Part shown: positions 47,065 through 60,103 of the stretch, piece by piece | How positions within the stretch are numbered: position 1 is the first letter of the stretch | How the letters are laid out: each line of letters opens with the position of its first letter | Source of the DNA: Dermatemys mawii | Lineage: Eukaryota > Chordata > Testudines > Dermatemydidae | DNA: 64,000 nt | Direction: 5' to 3' | Assembly (NCBI GenBank): GCA_007922305.1 | Contig: ML677341.1 | Coordinates: 70,078,911-70,142,910 of the forward strand | Program-made: the position numbers and the translations under genes | Notes under the pieces: generated by a model | Database searches by the model: none | Told to the model about the DNA's origin: nothing | What the model saw: the letters and a program-made list of their open reading frames with translations, nothing else

Positions 47065-47697
47065 GGTTGAAAGCACCACTGATGCTGAGCACCTATATCC
47101 CTAGGCTTGAAGCTCTTATTAATGTTTGATCTTATTTACTTTTAGAAAGTCCTGATACTTCTTGAACCATTTACTGAAGTGAGTCTCTTTGTAATGAACA
47201 TACATCAAGTATATTATACCATTATTTGTGTTATGCTATTTCAGTTTTAATCTCATAGTACATAACTAACAATATAAATAGAGTGACTGATGGGAAAATT
47301 AAAATGTGTAGTCAAAGAATAATGGGTACTGAAACTCCAGAGAAATACTGGAGAAAACCTATATTATTACCTCCTATAACCTCATACTCTAACTCTTATT
47401 AATGACTTAATCTCTCGCAATTGATTGAACTTTCATACCACTGTATTCCTTTCAAATCAAAATCCCAGTTCCAAGCACTTCATTTACTGCTCCTAATGCC
47501 TGCTGTTTTCCCATTGTGACAGTTACAAATCAAGTGTTGTTAGGCACTTGCTAAGCAGTTAGCACAAGGCAAATATTACAACTTTCAATAGCTATTTTGC
47601 TTATCTCTTACCAGATACGATGAGTGTAAATACGGCAAAGCCACCTTTCTCAGGAAAATGCGTTATCTGTCTGAGTTCTGTGACTGCGTCTTGGAAG

Positions 47698-47871
47698 TTT
47701 AATTGGTATCACAGCTTATCCTACCTCCTCTCCTTTGTGATAGAAATACCACTTCTGCCGAGATATATAGCAGCTTAACCAGACAAGGAATAGTGATTCT
47801 TGTGCTTAGCTGTAATTGTTTTTGTTAATGGGTCAAAAAGTCAATTTAATTGGTATTACTCTAACAATTCA
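47698..47871 (+). repeat. Direct duplication, right copy
   Basis: Second copy of the 46135-46312 unit, about 1.56 kb downstream in the same orientation. Only this copy contains the small GATATATAGCAGC change. Confidence 0.8.
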
Positions 47872-49401
47872 CAAATACTGCCATCTAGCTAATAAAATGA
47901 ACTACATTTTCAAAATTTAGCTAGGCCCAATAGGGAATTGCTAGTCCTAGGGAATGGACTCCAGCTTATAAAGTGAGTTTATAGCACAAATGTTAGATTT
48001 TGTTTCTCATTGAATGCTACATAGTAATATAGTTATGTTGTGGATATCCTGATTTTATTGAAGAGTTTAGTAGGCTGCACAGTGGCATAACTCAATGTGA
48101 TCTGGTACATAGCTCATGTAAGAGTGTTATTTACATGGTTACAATAACATTGGTATTTTATTTGATTGTATTTTAATTATTCTGAATTGCAAGTGGTGTC
48201 CAAAGGCCCTAATCGGGATTGGTGTCTTGTTGAGCTAAGTGTTACTCAGACACACAAGTAGATACAATTTCTGCATTGAAGAGTTTACTATTTCATTTTA
48301 AACAAGATGCAACAAGCATGTGCAATAAGTAAAAGGAAACTCAGGGCAGTGTTTCCATTCATTGATAGGAGGTGCTGTATCCAGCCAAGCAACTGCAAAT
48401 GGTGAATTATCAGCATAGTTAACAGATATATCTGCCTGGAGTACAGTCCTCTCTCATGGGTTTCTACTTGCATGTAAGCAAGTCAGTATCATGCCTTTAA
48501 TAATGATATATTTACAGAGCACCCCTAACTCAAGGATTCTCCAAGCTTTCTCTAAATTTCAGAAACTGCAATGATCCCCTCACAAATCATTAAAATTCAG
48601 TCACTTCTGATGAGAAATGATGCAGCCATTTAGCAATGTACAGCAACACTACACAGGACAAAGAGAAAGATACCTTGTCCAACTGAGACCAAAGGTAAAT
48701 GTTCACCAGGCAGAAAGTAACAAAGCCTTCTGTTTAACTTACGGTCTCTGTCACATACTCATTTTATTTTATTGGTGTGATTTTTAAATTCAAATCTTTT
48801 TTACTTGTTACTAAATTGCAAGATGTATTTACACAGTAATATTGCCATCTAACTGAATATTCTTAAATGCTCTGTAAGATGAAAATCTGAATTTATTAAG
48901 TTTTGATTCCCTAATGTAGTGTGAGTGTTATTTTTAAAAACAAATGGATTTTAGGAAGATTTAAAATCTGGCATAAGTTTCTGATTTTGATGAACAGAAC
49001 TACCTTGTACATTGTACTTTTTAAACAGGCTGTAAAACTCATTTCAGATAACCGTAAAATGGAAATATGCTATACAAGTAATTAATTTGTGCAAGTAACC
49101 TTTCTGAGAATGATGTGAAGCTCATTACAATGAAATCAGTCTGCTACCAAGCTAAATGATGTTGTCTGGAGTTTTCAAAGGGGTCTGAAAGAGTTAGGCA
49201 CCAAACTTCAATTGAAAGTCAATAGTTTTCAGTTTCTGTCCACTATATCTTCATTTTTTAAGGTGGGAGGGGAATAACTTTTGCCAAGGGACAGGCATCT
49301 GAGCATGAACTTATCTCATATTCTGACCAAGAGCATATTGTGTCTCAAGAAAGCACTAATTTCCTCCGAGGATATGACTAGCTTATAGAGTTGGTCTAAA
49401 T
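47872..49401. other. Non-coding, no gene seen
   Basis: AT-rich sequence with no recognisable repeat or exon. Confidence 0.5.
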
Positions 49402-49956
49402 CAGAAGTGGTCACATCCCACTTGGCCCGTGAACTCCCAGTTAGGAAAGCTAGCCCCTGGCCTCTCCCCGGCGTCCCCCTTCCACTGCAGCCTCATCTTG
49501 CCATGCTGAGAGCTCTGGGTGGCGGGGCTGCGAGCTCCTGCGGGGCAGTGCAGCAGTGTGGCTGGCTCCGGCCGGGTGGTGCAACTGCCAGTCCCACTGT
49601 TCTGAGCGGCATGGTAAGGGGGTGGGGAGCAGGTGGGGGGCAGTTGGATAAAGGGGCAGGAGGTCCCGGGGGGCAGTCAGGGAGCAGGGGGGGCTGGATA
49701 GGGAGTGGGACCTCAGGGGGGAAGTTAGGGGTGGAGGTCTTGGGAGGAGACAGTCAGGGGATAAGGGGGACGGGGAGGTTGGATGGGTGGGAGGTTCTGG
49801 GCGGGGGGAGGGGGCAGTCAGGGGGCAGGAAGTGGAAGGGGGCAGATATGGGGTGGGGGTCACTCTGTTTGGGGAGGCATAGCCTTCCGAACCCAGCCTT
49901 CCCTACAGTTTCAAAACCCTGATGTGGCCCTCAGGCCAAAAATTTGCCCACCCCTG
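49402..49956. mobile_element. hAT-type element, G-rich
   Basis: Left end CAGAAGTGGTCACATCCCAC, right end AAATTTGCCCACCCCTG. The flanks GTCTAAAT and TTCTAAAG match at 6 of 8 positions. The interior is dominated by GGGG-rich sequence on the + strand. The long frames on both strands here are compositional and not genes. Confidence 0.6.
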
Positions 49957-51867
49957 TTCTAAAGAGTGCTGCAAATATGTCATGTGTGACTAAATTCGGG
50001 GTATTAACCTCTCTTAAAATCCAGTCAGTTACCAGACAGTGTTGCCTGCTAATGTGTTCTGATTTCAGTTCAGGACCTGCGTTTGGATATATTGCTCTTG
50101 GCTGGCAACTGCATAAATGTTTGGGTAAGTCAAGCACCACAAGGTGGTGCTGACGCCTTCTAATGACTGGCTGAGTGGCGGTTTAGCTCAAGACATTCTT
50201 TGGGACTGGAAATCTGAGCAGACCTGGGGAGTACATATATTTTCATGAGTGTAACTGGATACAACCCCTGTCAAGGCCAGAGATCTGGACAAGTAGAGAA
50301 GCTGATGACTCAACTGGAACTATAATTTAAATATTAATGGTAAAGACTCTTTTCAGAGAGGGGAAAGAGGAGAGGAAGATGTGAGTATATGTCCTGTTTC
50401 TTTAAATCCATAGCAGGAAGCCAGGCAGAAGGGAGGCTGGAAAACATGCTAGGTTTAAAATATGAAGCAAAGAGACAGTAACTCTAGGGATAGTGCTGTT
50501 TTTCCTTTTTTTCTAAGAAAGATCCTCATTTTAAATCCCAGCTACTAAGTGATCATGGGTTCTTCCCCATTGATGCCAAGTCACTGCCTGTCACGCCAGC
50601 TGATATTGTTTCATTGTTTCCTTAAGTTGCATTCCCTTATTTCTCTATGTCCATCTGTTGTTTCCTATTTTATAGTTCGGGTGGGAGGCCCAGGGAGCAG
50701 GGACATGGGCCGCGGACTGCTCTTGGCCTCCATGACCCTGGGCAGGTGGAGGGACTTGGGCACCCCAGCCTGGCTCCGGCTTGGTCAGGGGGCTGGATGT
50801 TGCGGGGAAGAGTAGGGGTGGGATGAGGCTTAGTGTCTCCTACGTTGTTAGGAAGAATCTGTCACTCTGGGTCCTCACTGACCAAGGACAGCAACTGTGA
50901 GTGGGGTGTAGTGGAGGAAGAGGGGAGTGATGTGTTAAAGGAACACTTGTTGTTGGACTTTCACACCACAAAGTGAGAAACTGAGGGAAAAGGTGCTGCC
51001 TGACATAATTTGGAGTTAGGTGTTTCTCTTTCTCTTTTTTCCCTTTTTTAAAAAAAGTTGTCTTCACTATACATAGACTGGGTGCTTGTGAGAGGGGAAA
51101 TATTGCCTCATAGAGTGGGGTCATGTGTAATTTTCACAGATTACTAGGTGGGGCCTTGAGCCAGTTCTGTTTATTATTGTTAAGAAGAACCCTTAAATAT
51201 CTTGTTACTGCTGATGCCACCTTGCAGAAGGGTTGCACTTCTTAAAATCCCTCCCAGATCTGCCTGTTGGTAAAAAAGACATTTTAAATTGGAAGGAAAT
51301 CAGCTCAATAGTTCTATGAATGAACTTAGTGGGTCTGTAAACTTTCTGAATTTTTGAATGCTTGATTTCTCAATCTTAACATTTAACTAATGGTAGGTTT
51401 TTGCATTTGATTTTATATTTACATAAATTCTCATAATTATTGCAGTTTCCTGCCCTCAGATACATATTTTCCTTTTTGTTTTTCATATAGCTAATGCTAC
51501 AAAACCTCATTATTAGAAATACAATGTGTTTTTTAAATTATGCTGTTGCTTCTTCTAAAGTGATGTATGTTATTACTACTTCGATTGACACCAGTGAGAG
51601 CAGTTCTCTTAATTTCTCTACACACATTTGTGTATAATATTGGTTATCTGTATGTATTGAATGTATTGTAAAATTAAGACAAAATGGAGGAATTATGGTT
51701 TCTCTAACAAAAGGAATTGATGAAAGGTTGGCAAATCGGGTTTTTTACTTTTTTACTTTTTCTTGATTGTTAGATTTGAGGGGATTATTTCCTGTGATTA
51801 AACAAAAATTAGCTTCTGGCAGCAATTTATTTGTTTGTGTGTGTGTGTATATATGTCTGTATGTATA
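49957..51867. other. Non-coding, no gene seen
   Basis: The GC-rich patch at 50675-50830 has open frames but no splice-consistent exon. (GT)n at 51835-51850. The rest is AT-rich. Confidence 0.45.
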
Positions 51868-53217
51868 CAGGGTGGATAATCAATGATTTAAAAAAAATCA
51901 ATTTTTTTCAAAAAACAATCTAAAAGTAGTTTTAATTAAGATATATTATAGCTCAAAGATATCACATCATGGAATAGGGATTATAAATTCTAATTTTATA
52001 GTATGAGACAATATATTCAGGTAATGTTTAAGAAAAGTTTTGTAAATGTGTTCCAATAGTTCATGGATTGGGGACCCAATTTTATGGGGTTTCAGGGGTT
52101 TCTGTATAGATTATTTAGGTTAATCTTTCTATCTACCCAATGGGACTCAGTGCTCAGTCTAGAAGACACCATCAGAGATGCTTAGTTTCACAGTTTTCAA
52201 ACTGTGGATTTGTGTCTCCAGAGATAACATGCTTGTTAACAGCAAAAATGTTTTTAAATAAATGTAGGTGAGAAATAACAGACCTCAACCTTATTGTCCC
52301 TCTGCAAATTTGTGTACATAGAGTCAATCCCTTATCTCTCTCTAAAAGTGCAGTTTCAAGAAGTTCAATGAATAGAAGATTGTTGGAGGCAGAATAGATC
52401 TGGACAAGAAAAAGAAGTCTGGAGATAAATGAGAAAGGAGGGCAGGTTGTAGAAACAAAAGTGAAACTTTTTGAGCAGCATATTCCAGAAAACTTGAGGT
52501 CTTTCTGAGTGTAGCTTTCATTGATTTTTGAGATCTACCATACCATTCTTTCACTAGAAGGGAAAAACTATAATGGCAGCAGGCCATAAAAGGGAGGCAG
52601 TTTGGGAATAAGAACCATTCAAGAAATATATGTTTGCTGATGACGATTTAAAGAAAGTCACACCAATGAACTGGTAAAAGCACTTGGATTCAGAGATGGT
52701 TGAACTGATAGTCTCACTTTTAACAGCAGTAGCTTCTTCTTACAGTGTAGAAATAATATTTTCTTCCTTTGGACTAATTCATTCCAAACTGAGAAATTGT
52801 TTGGGAACTGAAAAAGCAGGAAAGCTTGTTTTTCTTTTCCAGATTAGGAACAAATAGGAAAATGAAGGTGAAGACAACTAAGTTAGCTGCAGAAGCCAGT
52901 ACTTTAAATTTGTCATGTTGACCGGGCTGCAGTAGTTGATTTAATTTTTTAAAAAATATTTCATTTAACTATTTTCATTAAAAATTATTTTAACAAAAAC
53001 AAACCTGATTTTAAAAAACTTGAATGTTTAACTAAATTCAAAAATTCATATGCTTGTTTTGTTAAAATATTATGTTTGCTGTTAAAGAAAAACATCCAGA
53101 ATACAGAACGTGGTTGTTTTAGTTAAATAAAACAATTTAAATGTCTGTCTGGTGATGTTCTCCTCCTAATACAGCATAGCAAGAAAATCCTCCAAATATT
53201 AATGATTAATCATTATT
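51868..53217 (+). mobile_element. hAT transposon remnant truncated by an LTR
   Basis: The left end CAGGGTGGATAATCAATGATT and the AT-rich arms match a reptile hAT-type family by pattern. A transposase C-terminal fragment lies at 52700-52860. The right side reaches AATGATTAATCATTA and is then cut by the LTR at 53218. Confidence 0.6.
52700..52860 (+). pseudogene. hAT transposase C-terminal fragment
   Basis: The translation shows ASSYSVEIIFSSFGLIHSK, then LRNCLGTEKAGKLVFLFQI. This is the hAT dimerisation block near the C-terminus. Flanking coding sequence is lost. Confidence 0.75.
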
Positions 53218-53940
53218 TGTGGTGGGGCACCTGCCCCACCCCCATGAGAGAGGGAGCTAGAGTAGGCCAGTGCAGCTGCACAGGCTGGCAGCCTATCAGA
53301 AAAGGGCCTACTGGGAGCCAATCAGGGCTAAGGTTAGAGCCAGCCAATCAGGGCTAGGCTCAGCCCTATATAAAGGCTGCCCAGAGAGGGAGCAGACAGT
53401 CTGTCCCAGACCTTCAGGGAGGAAGGTCTGTCTCGTGAGCAGGAAACTAGCACCCTGGACACAGCAGTGCTGCGCAGGCTCGGGGGAGCAGAGGAGAGCT
53501 TCAGCCTGACTCCTGCCAGACTGCTGGCCCTGAACAGAAGGGCCTTGAGGATGTGAAGGGTCTGAGGGGAAGTGGCGCAGGGACAGGAAGGCAAGGGGAG
53601 AGAAGGAGGGCAGAGAGGCTGCTGTCAAAGGGTCCCTGGGTCGGGACCCAGAGTAGAGGGCGGGCCTGGGTCTTCCACTTTCTCCCTTCTGCTGCACCAG
53701 ACTATGGGCAGCGGCCAAGTCAGGCTGCAGCCTGCCCCCCTGATACAAGACAGGCTGGACTTGGGGGTTGTGGCAGGCTGATGAGGCTGGTGTAAGGACT
53801 GCAGTTAGTCCCCCCACCCCAATAAGGGGGCAAGAGGGGCTTAAGGGGCACTGCCGGAGGACAGTGACCCAAAGAGGATGCCGCCGAGCCAGAAGGAGAG
53901 GAGCAACACAGAGCCAAGTAGGGAGCCTGCCAGCCCTGCA
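53218..53940 (+). mobile_element. LTR-like unit with CCAAT and TATA motifs
   Basis: Starts TGTGGTGGGGCACC and ends near CCAGCCCTGCA. Two GCCAATCAGGGCTA boxes at 53317 and 53344 precede CCTATATAAAGG at 53364. This is the order expected for an LTR promoter on the + strand. GC-rich with open frames on both strands but no protein motif. No target duplication was found. Confidence 0.6.
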
Positions 53941-54242
53941 TCTACTGGACTTCTAATGAATATTAGAAATGTTAGTTTCGAGAGCTTTTTGGTTGGTAAA
54001 GTGCTGGACAACACAACTTTTACTGTATAAAATGAAGAGATTGCTTTATATTGCACAGTGCAATGGAGTTCCTCAGATTGTGCAATTCAATTCCTGTCCT
54101 CTCTTGCATCCCTCCAAGATTTCTCCCTTCTCAGCCTGTGTCTGTACAGGCAAAATTGTAAGTCATAATTCTCCACTGGTCGTAGCAACGGTAATCTAGA
54201 AAGAGCTCGAGTACTTTCACCAAACTGTTGCCTTAACCAACT

Positions 54243-55330
54243 ATAGCAGGGTGGTTACCTCACTTCTAAAATAAAAGGGGTAAAACAGCCCTGGAGAGGT
54301 CTGTTGCTGGGAGAAAGCAGCAAACTTGGGCTCATTGGAATAGCAGCCACAGCTGTGGTTGGGTCAATTAGAGCCCAGCTGGCCCTTATAAAAGGGCTGA
54401 GCGTTAGGAGCTCAAAAACAGTTTCTCTCCAGGCTGGGAGGGAGCAGGGCCTGGCTCTCTGTGGGACAGGGTACATGAGGTGGAATGGTGCTGTGGGAAT
54501 AGGCAAGGGCAAGGCTGGTGCAAGGATAGTTTCCACCCTAGGCAAAACTTCCACCTTGTGCCCCCACTCTCGGTCAGGGGGCGATCCAGGCTCAGCCGCA
54601 TCCTCCACAGCCACCCCACACCCACGGACACAGGCACAGAGCCCTTGTGTCCTCTTCGCAGTGGGGCACAGAGCCCTCGCACTCCCCCCCAGCAGGACAT
54701 GGGCACAGAGCCCTCTCATGCTGCCGCCTCCCCCCGCCCTATGGGACATGGGCACAGAGCCTTCGGTGCCTCCCCACCCCCGCGGGACACAGGCATGGAA
54801 CCTTCATGCACCGCCGCCCCCAAGTGGGGGCTCAGCCACTGCTCCTCAGACCGAGTGCTTTTTGGTGCCTCCAAATCTTGGTGCCCTCGGCGGCCACCTA
54901 GTTTGCCTAGTGGGTTACACCAGCCCTGGGCAAGGGAGTTGGCGAGTTCCAGCCTAGCAATTCCCCAGGCTGCAGGCCTGATAGGAAGGCCTGAAAAGGC
55001 CTCGGCTGCAGGGAAAGGCAGCATGTCCAAACCCCCGTGCCTAAGATGACTGGCCCTTACACTGCAGTCTGCCCCAGAGAGCAGGGGCTTGATGATGACT
55101 GGCAATAGCCATGGATTGAGGCAAGGTGGGGATTAGAGGGTTGGGAGTTCCCCAGGGAGGGGAGACACAGAGGCAGAGTGTGGGGGTATTGCCAGAGGAC
55201 AGCACCCCAGGTAAAGAAGCACTGGGGTCTGGGAGGGACATGGGGCCAGTGGACAGCGAGACACCAGCCTGCAGAGGGCTGGAAGAGCTAATTCCCGGAT
55301 GACCAGCAGGAGGCGCCGCAGAGGTGAGTC
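54243..55330 (+). mobile_element. Second LTR-like, promoter-bearing repeat
   Basis: CTTATAAAAGGGCTGAG near 54385 resembles a TATA box. The downstream GC-rich part ends near GGAGGCGCCGCAGAGGTGAG. A hAT-type element is inserted at 54510-54928. Long open frames on both strands are compositional. Boundaries are uncertain. Confidence 0.5.
54510..54928. mobile_element. hAT-type element with perfect 8-bp duplication
   Basis: The flanks GGCAAGGG at 54502-54509 and 54929-54936 are identical. The ends CAAGGCTGGTG and CACCAGCCCTG pair at 10 of 11 positions. 419 bp, C-rich, with repeated GGCACAGAGCC-like motifs. Non-coding. Confidence 0.9.
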
Positions 55331-56647
55331 GTAATGCTGCTACACCAACTCTAATGTAGAATGGCAACCGTAGTGAATAACATGATCTAGAGTTGACTAG
55401 ATACCTGATAATGTTTACAGTATGTCCATACCAGTTTCCCAACTCCAGCCATTTTTTGTTGTCTTGTTTTTGTAGTTTTTTAAAATGTGGCTACAATTTT
55501 CTTGTCACAAAATGAAGAGATCTTGAAATTTTCAAGGGAAAAAAGTACTCTCCTTTTCAGGCAGAGAACATGCATGAAAAACTAACTCAAAAGGAGTGAA
55601 TGTCTCTAGAAGTTAGGACCTTGTGAAGATGGGATTAAGATGGAAATTTGTTTTGCAACTTTAGCAGGAGTATTCACAACTGAGGATGGCTATAATTAGA
55701 AATATTGTGCTGATATTGCTGCTAATGCATAATGGTATTGGTGTTTATAATTAGTGAGTGTATGAAGAGGAGAGGTAATCCCTTTAATTCGTTCACCTAC
55801 CTTTCCACAGAATTTCCTTGTGTTGTGAATGGCAGCTGTTTATTACCTCCAACATAACTGCTGACAGTAATCTCTGTACAAGAGCTTCGTGGCTGGAGTG
55901 CTGACCGCAATTTTGCTCCTGAAATGCAGACGGTGTATTTTTCCTGAATAAAACACTACAGAAATGTATTTAAATCTAAACAATCTGAAATTGCTAAAAA
56001 GCATACTGCGTTCAGTCAATGTGCTGAATTATGATCTTAAAACATTGACTAGTTCAGTCATTAATAGCTTCTTTGCTGACTCTTGGGACATAAAATACCA
56101 TTAAGTCAATACTTTTAAACAGCTGACTATATGTGCCTTCATAATTCCAGGATTCTGGAGAGATTGTAAGCATATATAAGCAGATAATATTGTTTATTCA
56201 AAGTCTGTTTGGCTTACTCAGTCAAAATGTACAGACAACAAAAAAGCTTCAATTTAATGAGAGGGAAGAAAATGACTTAAACTCATTATTTGCTGTTGAT
56301 TTTTCTGACTTCATCATGGGCTTGAAACTAGAAGGTGCTGAACAATCTGGCTGTGGTCCTGCAAAGCACTTAAGCAAATGCTTAATTTTGGGCATGCAAG
56401 TAAAAACCCTGAAATCCAGTCTGACTCCCTCAAAGTGATTTTCATCCAGCTACTGTTAACTGTGATGTGCCTAGGTGGAATGAATCAATCTCATTCCAGT
56501 TTCCTGGTTTGCAGGTGTCCCTATCGCAAATGGAATCATGTGTCAGAAGTGCTCTTTGTATCTGTAAAAGAGGTTCAGCATGGGCAGTGGCAATGCAAAC
56601 TTTCCTAAGATGCCCTGTCAATGTACCTAAATTGTTCTACAGAGAGT
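55331..56647. other. Non-coding, no gene seen
   Basis: AT-rich. A possible 15-bp micro-exon near 56151 was considered and not accepted. Confidence 0.45.
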
Positions 56648-56760
56648 TGGGTGACCCAAGTTTATAGGGACAGTCCTGATATTTGGGGCTTTTTCTTATA
56701 AAGGCTCCTATTATACCCCCATCTCCTGTCCTAATTTTTCACACTTGCTATTTTGTCAGC
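56648..56760 (-). mobile_element. MITE, degraded copy
   Basis: GGGACAGTCCTGATATTTGG and TTTTTCACACTTGCTATTTTG match, in reverse, the complete copy at 59980-60103. Confidence 0.8.
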
Positions 56761-59024
56761 CTAACAGAGAGCACCTCTAGAGTTGGAAGTGAATCTAGTC
56801 TCCATGACCTAGACACATTTAACTTCCTTGTTGAAACTGCCAATAAGGTCTGTCGTTTTTTTGTTTGTTTGTTTTGGAGGGGGAAAAGTGGTGGTTGATT
56901 GCGTTTTTAGTGGAATAAAAACACTCCTCCAAGAACTGATCTGACATCACCAACTGGTAACATTAGTTTGAACAGCCATCAGATGTTAGCACTATTTGCT
57001 TATTAACAGTCTAGGCTTTGTTTGAGCCAATGGCCCTGCAGTTGAAAGTGCCCCTGCACTGTAATATACAGTGTCCCATTCTCAAATTGCCCCAAGCCAT
57101 ACAGATCTCTATTCATATACATTTTCATCCTTGTCCCTTATCTAATTTTTTCCTAAATACATTTCTGACAGTCAGTGACCATAGTAGATATGAAATGAAT
57201 TGATTTGGATTTCAAATTTCATGAAGATTCTTTCCTTCTTTTTCCTTCCCTTTGGCCAATATTCTGTTTAATATGCTTGTCCTAGTTCTGTTCAAGTTAA
57301 TCTGAAAACCAGAAAGCAGGGCAAGTTGACTTCCAAGGAGGGGACAGCTGGGTATTTTCAGGCTGAGTTCCCTGTCTCTGAGACACTTTTCCAATGGCAG
57401 TCCTCCAGTGATCAAGAACACAATCTTTAAGACTTGATACAAGATCCATTGGCCTTTACTTCTGGTAGGGATTTATGGTGGTGGGTATAATGGAGTTTTC
57501 TAGCGGCTTTGGCTTGAATTAACTGGTCAAGTTGTAATGTCTGTATTTATGAATATTGTAGCCTTGTTAAATGTTTTCTTAATGAATAATAAATAAATAG
57601 CTAAAAGACTACCATAACCCAATAATTTATTTCAGCTCTTATAAGTAATTGAACAAGAATGGGGTTTCTCCAAAATGTTTCCTCAGAAATTAGGCACCCT
57701 GGAATAGATAGGATTTTTTTTAAAAAAAATCTAGTTGCTCATTAATGGACATCAGCAGGTTAAAATCTTGATAGTATATCTGTGAGTGAGAGAAAAATGC
57801 TTGTGTTAGAAAGACTTATTAAAAAACCTCTGATAAATCCTCCTATAATAGTATTTAAAGAGAGTGAATGATGGCTAGGGTGGTAGAGTTGTTCAGTGTA
57901 GTTAAACAGAATAAGAAGGATTTTTATTTTTATTTTGCTCCTTTCTGTGTGGTTCTCTCTCTCTCTCTCTCTCTCCCCCCTCCCATTATCTCAGTGGTAT
58001 AATTTATTTTTTTTAGTGCTGTGGGCATTTTTATGATTGAAACAGAAACTTACACAATAGGTTTTGTCAGGGAAGAAGTGTGTTGGGAAAGCAAATAATT
58101 AAAAACAAACAAATACCCCCTCCACACACACACAAGAGGGAAAAAAGCCACTCAGTGAGATTTCCCAGTGTTTTGTTTTAATTTTTGTTTTGGAGGCAGG
58201 TATGAATAAGATTTATCTATAGTTCAGAGTGGGCTGAGGAATGGGTGGAGAAGAGGGAAACCTGTGCAATGCTACAGTGCAGGTCTGAAGCAGAGATCAA
58301 TGATTATATAACTAAAAAGGAACAAACTATACATAATAGCTCCAATTAGGCCCTTGGTTAAACTGTTTTCTCTCTTCAGAGCTCAGCTTAAAGAAAGAGG
58401 CTTGTTGGCCCTTGTAACTGTGAGAATCCTAGTGCTAGGGTCCAGCAAAGAGTTTGGAGAGAGCTGGAGATGAATTTAAAATTCACAACGCTGCTTCCTT
58501 TTCCATTTATTTCTTCGTTCTTTTACTTATCTCCATCTCTTTGCCCCATTTTATTATTTTCTTTACCACAATCATTTACCACCTCACATCTCTTCACTTC
58601 CCCCCTTCCACTAACCCCCTGAAAAACTTCCTTCATCTTGTTATTGCCCCTATCCCAACCATTGATCCTGGGTCTTCCATGAATTTTCTCCCCCCACCTC
58701 TACCCCTCAATACCAAAATTCAATTATCTTCAGCTGTACCAGTTTCTGGGATAAACCAGGATGATAGCAGGGCTCCATCTCCTGCAGCTGCTTATGCCTT
58801 TGGCCTGGTCAGCCCTGCTCTGCTCAAAAGTCAAGCTGGTTCTTAGGTGGCTTTTTTCACACTGAGCTCCTACTCTCATACTAGCTGAGAGTATGTGTGA
58901 GAGCAGAGGCACCCTCTGGGGAGTTGGAGCCAAGAAAGAAGCTGAAGAAACACCCTGAGATGGAACTACTCCCTGGCCCGTTTGCCAGTGGAACTCTTTG
59001 TTTACATAGTAGGATGGTGAGGGG
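56761..59024. other. Non-coding, no gene seen
   Basis: Includes a (CT)n tract at 57955-57974 and a C/T-rich stretch at 58490-58700. Open frames there are compositional. Confidence 0.45.
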
Positions 59025-59906
59025 TGTTGTCAGTAGCTACCATTGTGGTGCTCTGCTCTTGTTCGATGATGATATCAGTCAGCCGCATGCGTGTTCCCTC
59101 TGTGTGCTGTCTCAGCTCTGCAGATCGCTGACACAGCAGACCCCGAGAGAACCCCCAAATACCACAGACTCTAGTAAGGTACGAAGGCACCCGGGCCAGG
59201 TTTATTGTCAAATGAAACACAGTCTCTAGCTTCGCCGGATTAGAGATCAACAGGTCTGCTAGTTCCTATGTGCTCCCCAGACAATGGATACAGCTCAGTT
59301 AGTGGCAGGATGCGCCACTACCCCCTAGGCTGGACAACGATGTGTCCCGCAACTCCTACTTTTATACAGTGCAAGACCGATCACTCATCTCTCCTGTCAC
59401 ATTGAGGTGCAATCCCTTGCCTAATTAGGGTGCTGTCTCCCCTTTTGATCATGCTGGTTCAAACACACAGATCTATCCATCATGCTGTCCTGTTCACCCT
59501 GTCTCTGAGGTGCATCTGGTTGTTCCTTGTTATCTCTGTGTAGTGTATTCGTATCGGGATGTTCAGGTGCCATCTTGGCACAACTTACTTATATCATTAG
59601 CGTGTACTTTTTATCAGTCCTTTTCTTGCCAAGTTCTGCAGTTAGGGCCTGCCTCTGGCTTACAGCCCAGCTTTTTGCTTGGCAATACCTGGAAGTACTT
59701 TGGTTCAGGCTTCGGGCCTCAGGCCTCATGTTAGGCCTCTGATACAAGAGTTTATATTTCAAGGCCTCATCTTACTACAATGGGATTATATGGCATTTGC
59801 TGAACAAAGTGTCCCTTGCTTCTGGTTTCTTCTAGGGTCTCATAAGTGTTTATATTTGCATGGCTTTGGCTGTGATCATATGATACTTCCCATCCAGGAT
59901 ACAACA
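59025..59906 (-). mobile_element. Solo LTR, antisense
   Basis: The + strand sequence runs from TGTTGT to ACAACA, inverted 6-bp ends. Read on the minus strand it has CTGTATAAAAGTAGG (near 59368-59354) followed about 160 bp later by AATAAA (near 59205-59200). This is the U3-R-U5 order of an LTR. No internal genes. The flanks do not show a clear target duplication, so the ends may be off by a few bases. Confidence 0.7.
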
Positions 59907-59979
59907 GACATGTTTATCATTTAATCAACTTCAGGTGATATTTTAATTCCACAGAACAGCTAGTAGTTGGCTTCTGATT

Positions 59980-60103
59980 AGGGTGACCAGATAGCAAGTG
60001 TGAAAAATCGGGGCAGGGGGTGGGGAACAATAGGAGCCTATGTAAGAAAAAGCCCCAAATATCAGGACTGTCCCTATAAAATCAGGACATCTGGTCACCC
60101 TAT
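59980..60103 (+). mobile_element. MITE with TTCTGATT duplication
   Basis: The ends are AGGGTGACCAGAT and ATCTGGTCACCCT, perfectly inverted. TTCTGATT flanks at 59972-59979 and 60104-60111 are identical. 124 bp, non-coding, hAT-like by its 8-bp duplication. Confidence 0.9.

Noticed and set aside
49407..49922. 171-residue Gly-rich frame and a 137-residue Pro-rich frame on the opposite strand
   Set aside because: Both sit within the G-rich interior of a hAT-type element, and overlapping frames on both strands indicate composition bias.
54304..55105. Several frames of 100-217 residues
   Set aside because: They overlap on both strands in LTR-like and hAT-type sequence and show no protein motif.
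56151..56165. 15-bp micro-exon between TTCCAG and GTAAGC that would keep phase 1
   Set aside because: Too short to distinguish from chance, and exon D can be joined without it.
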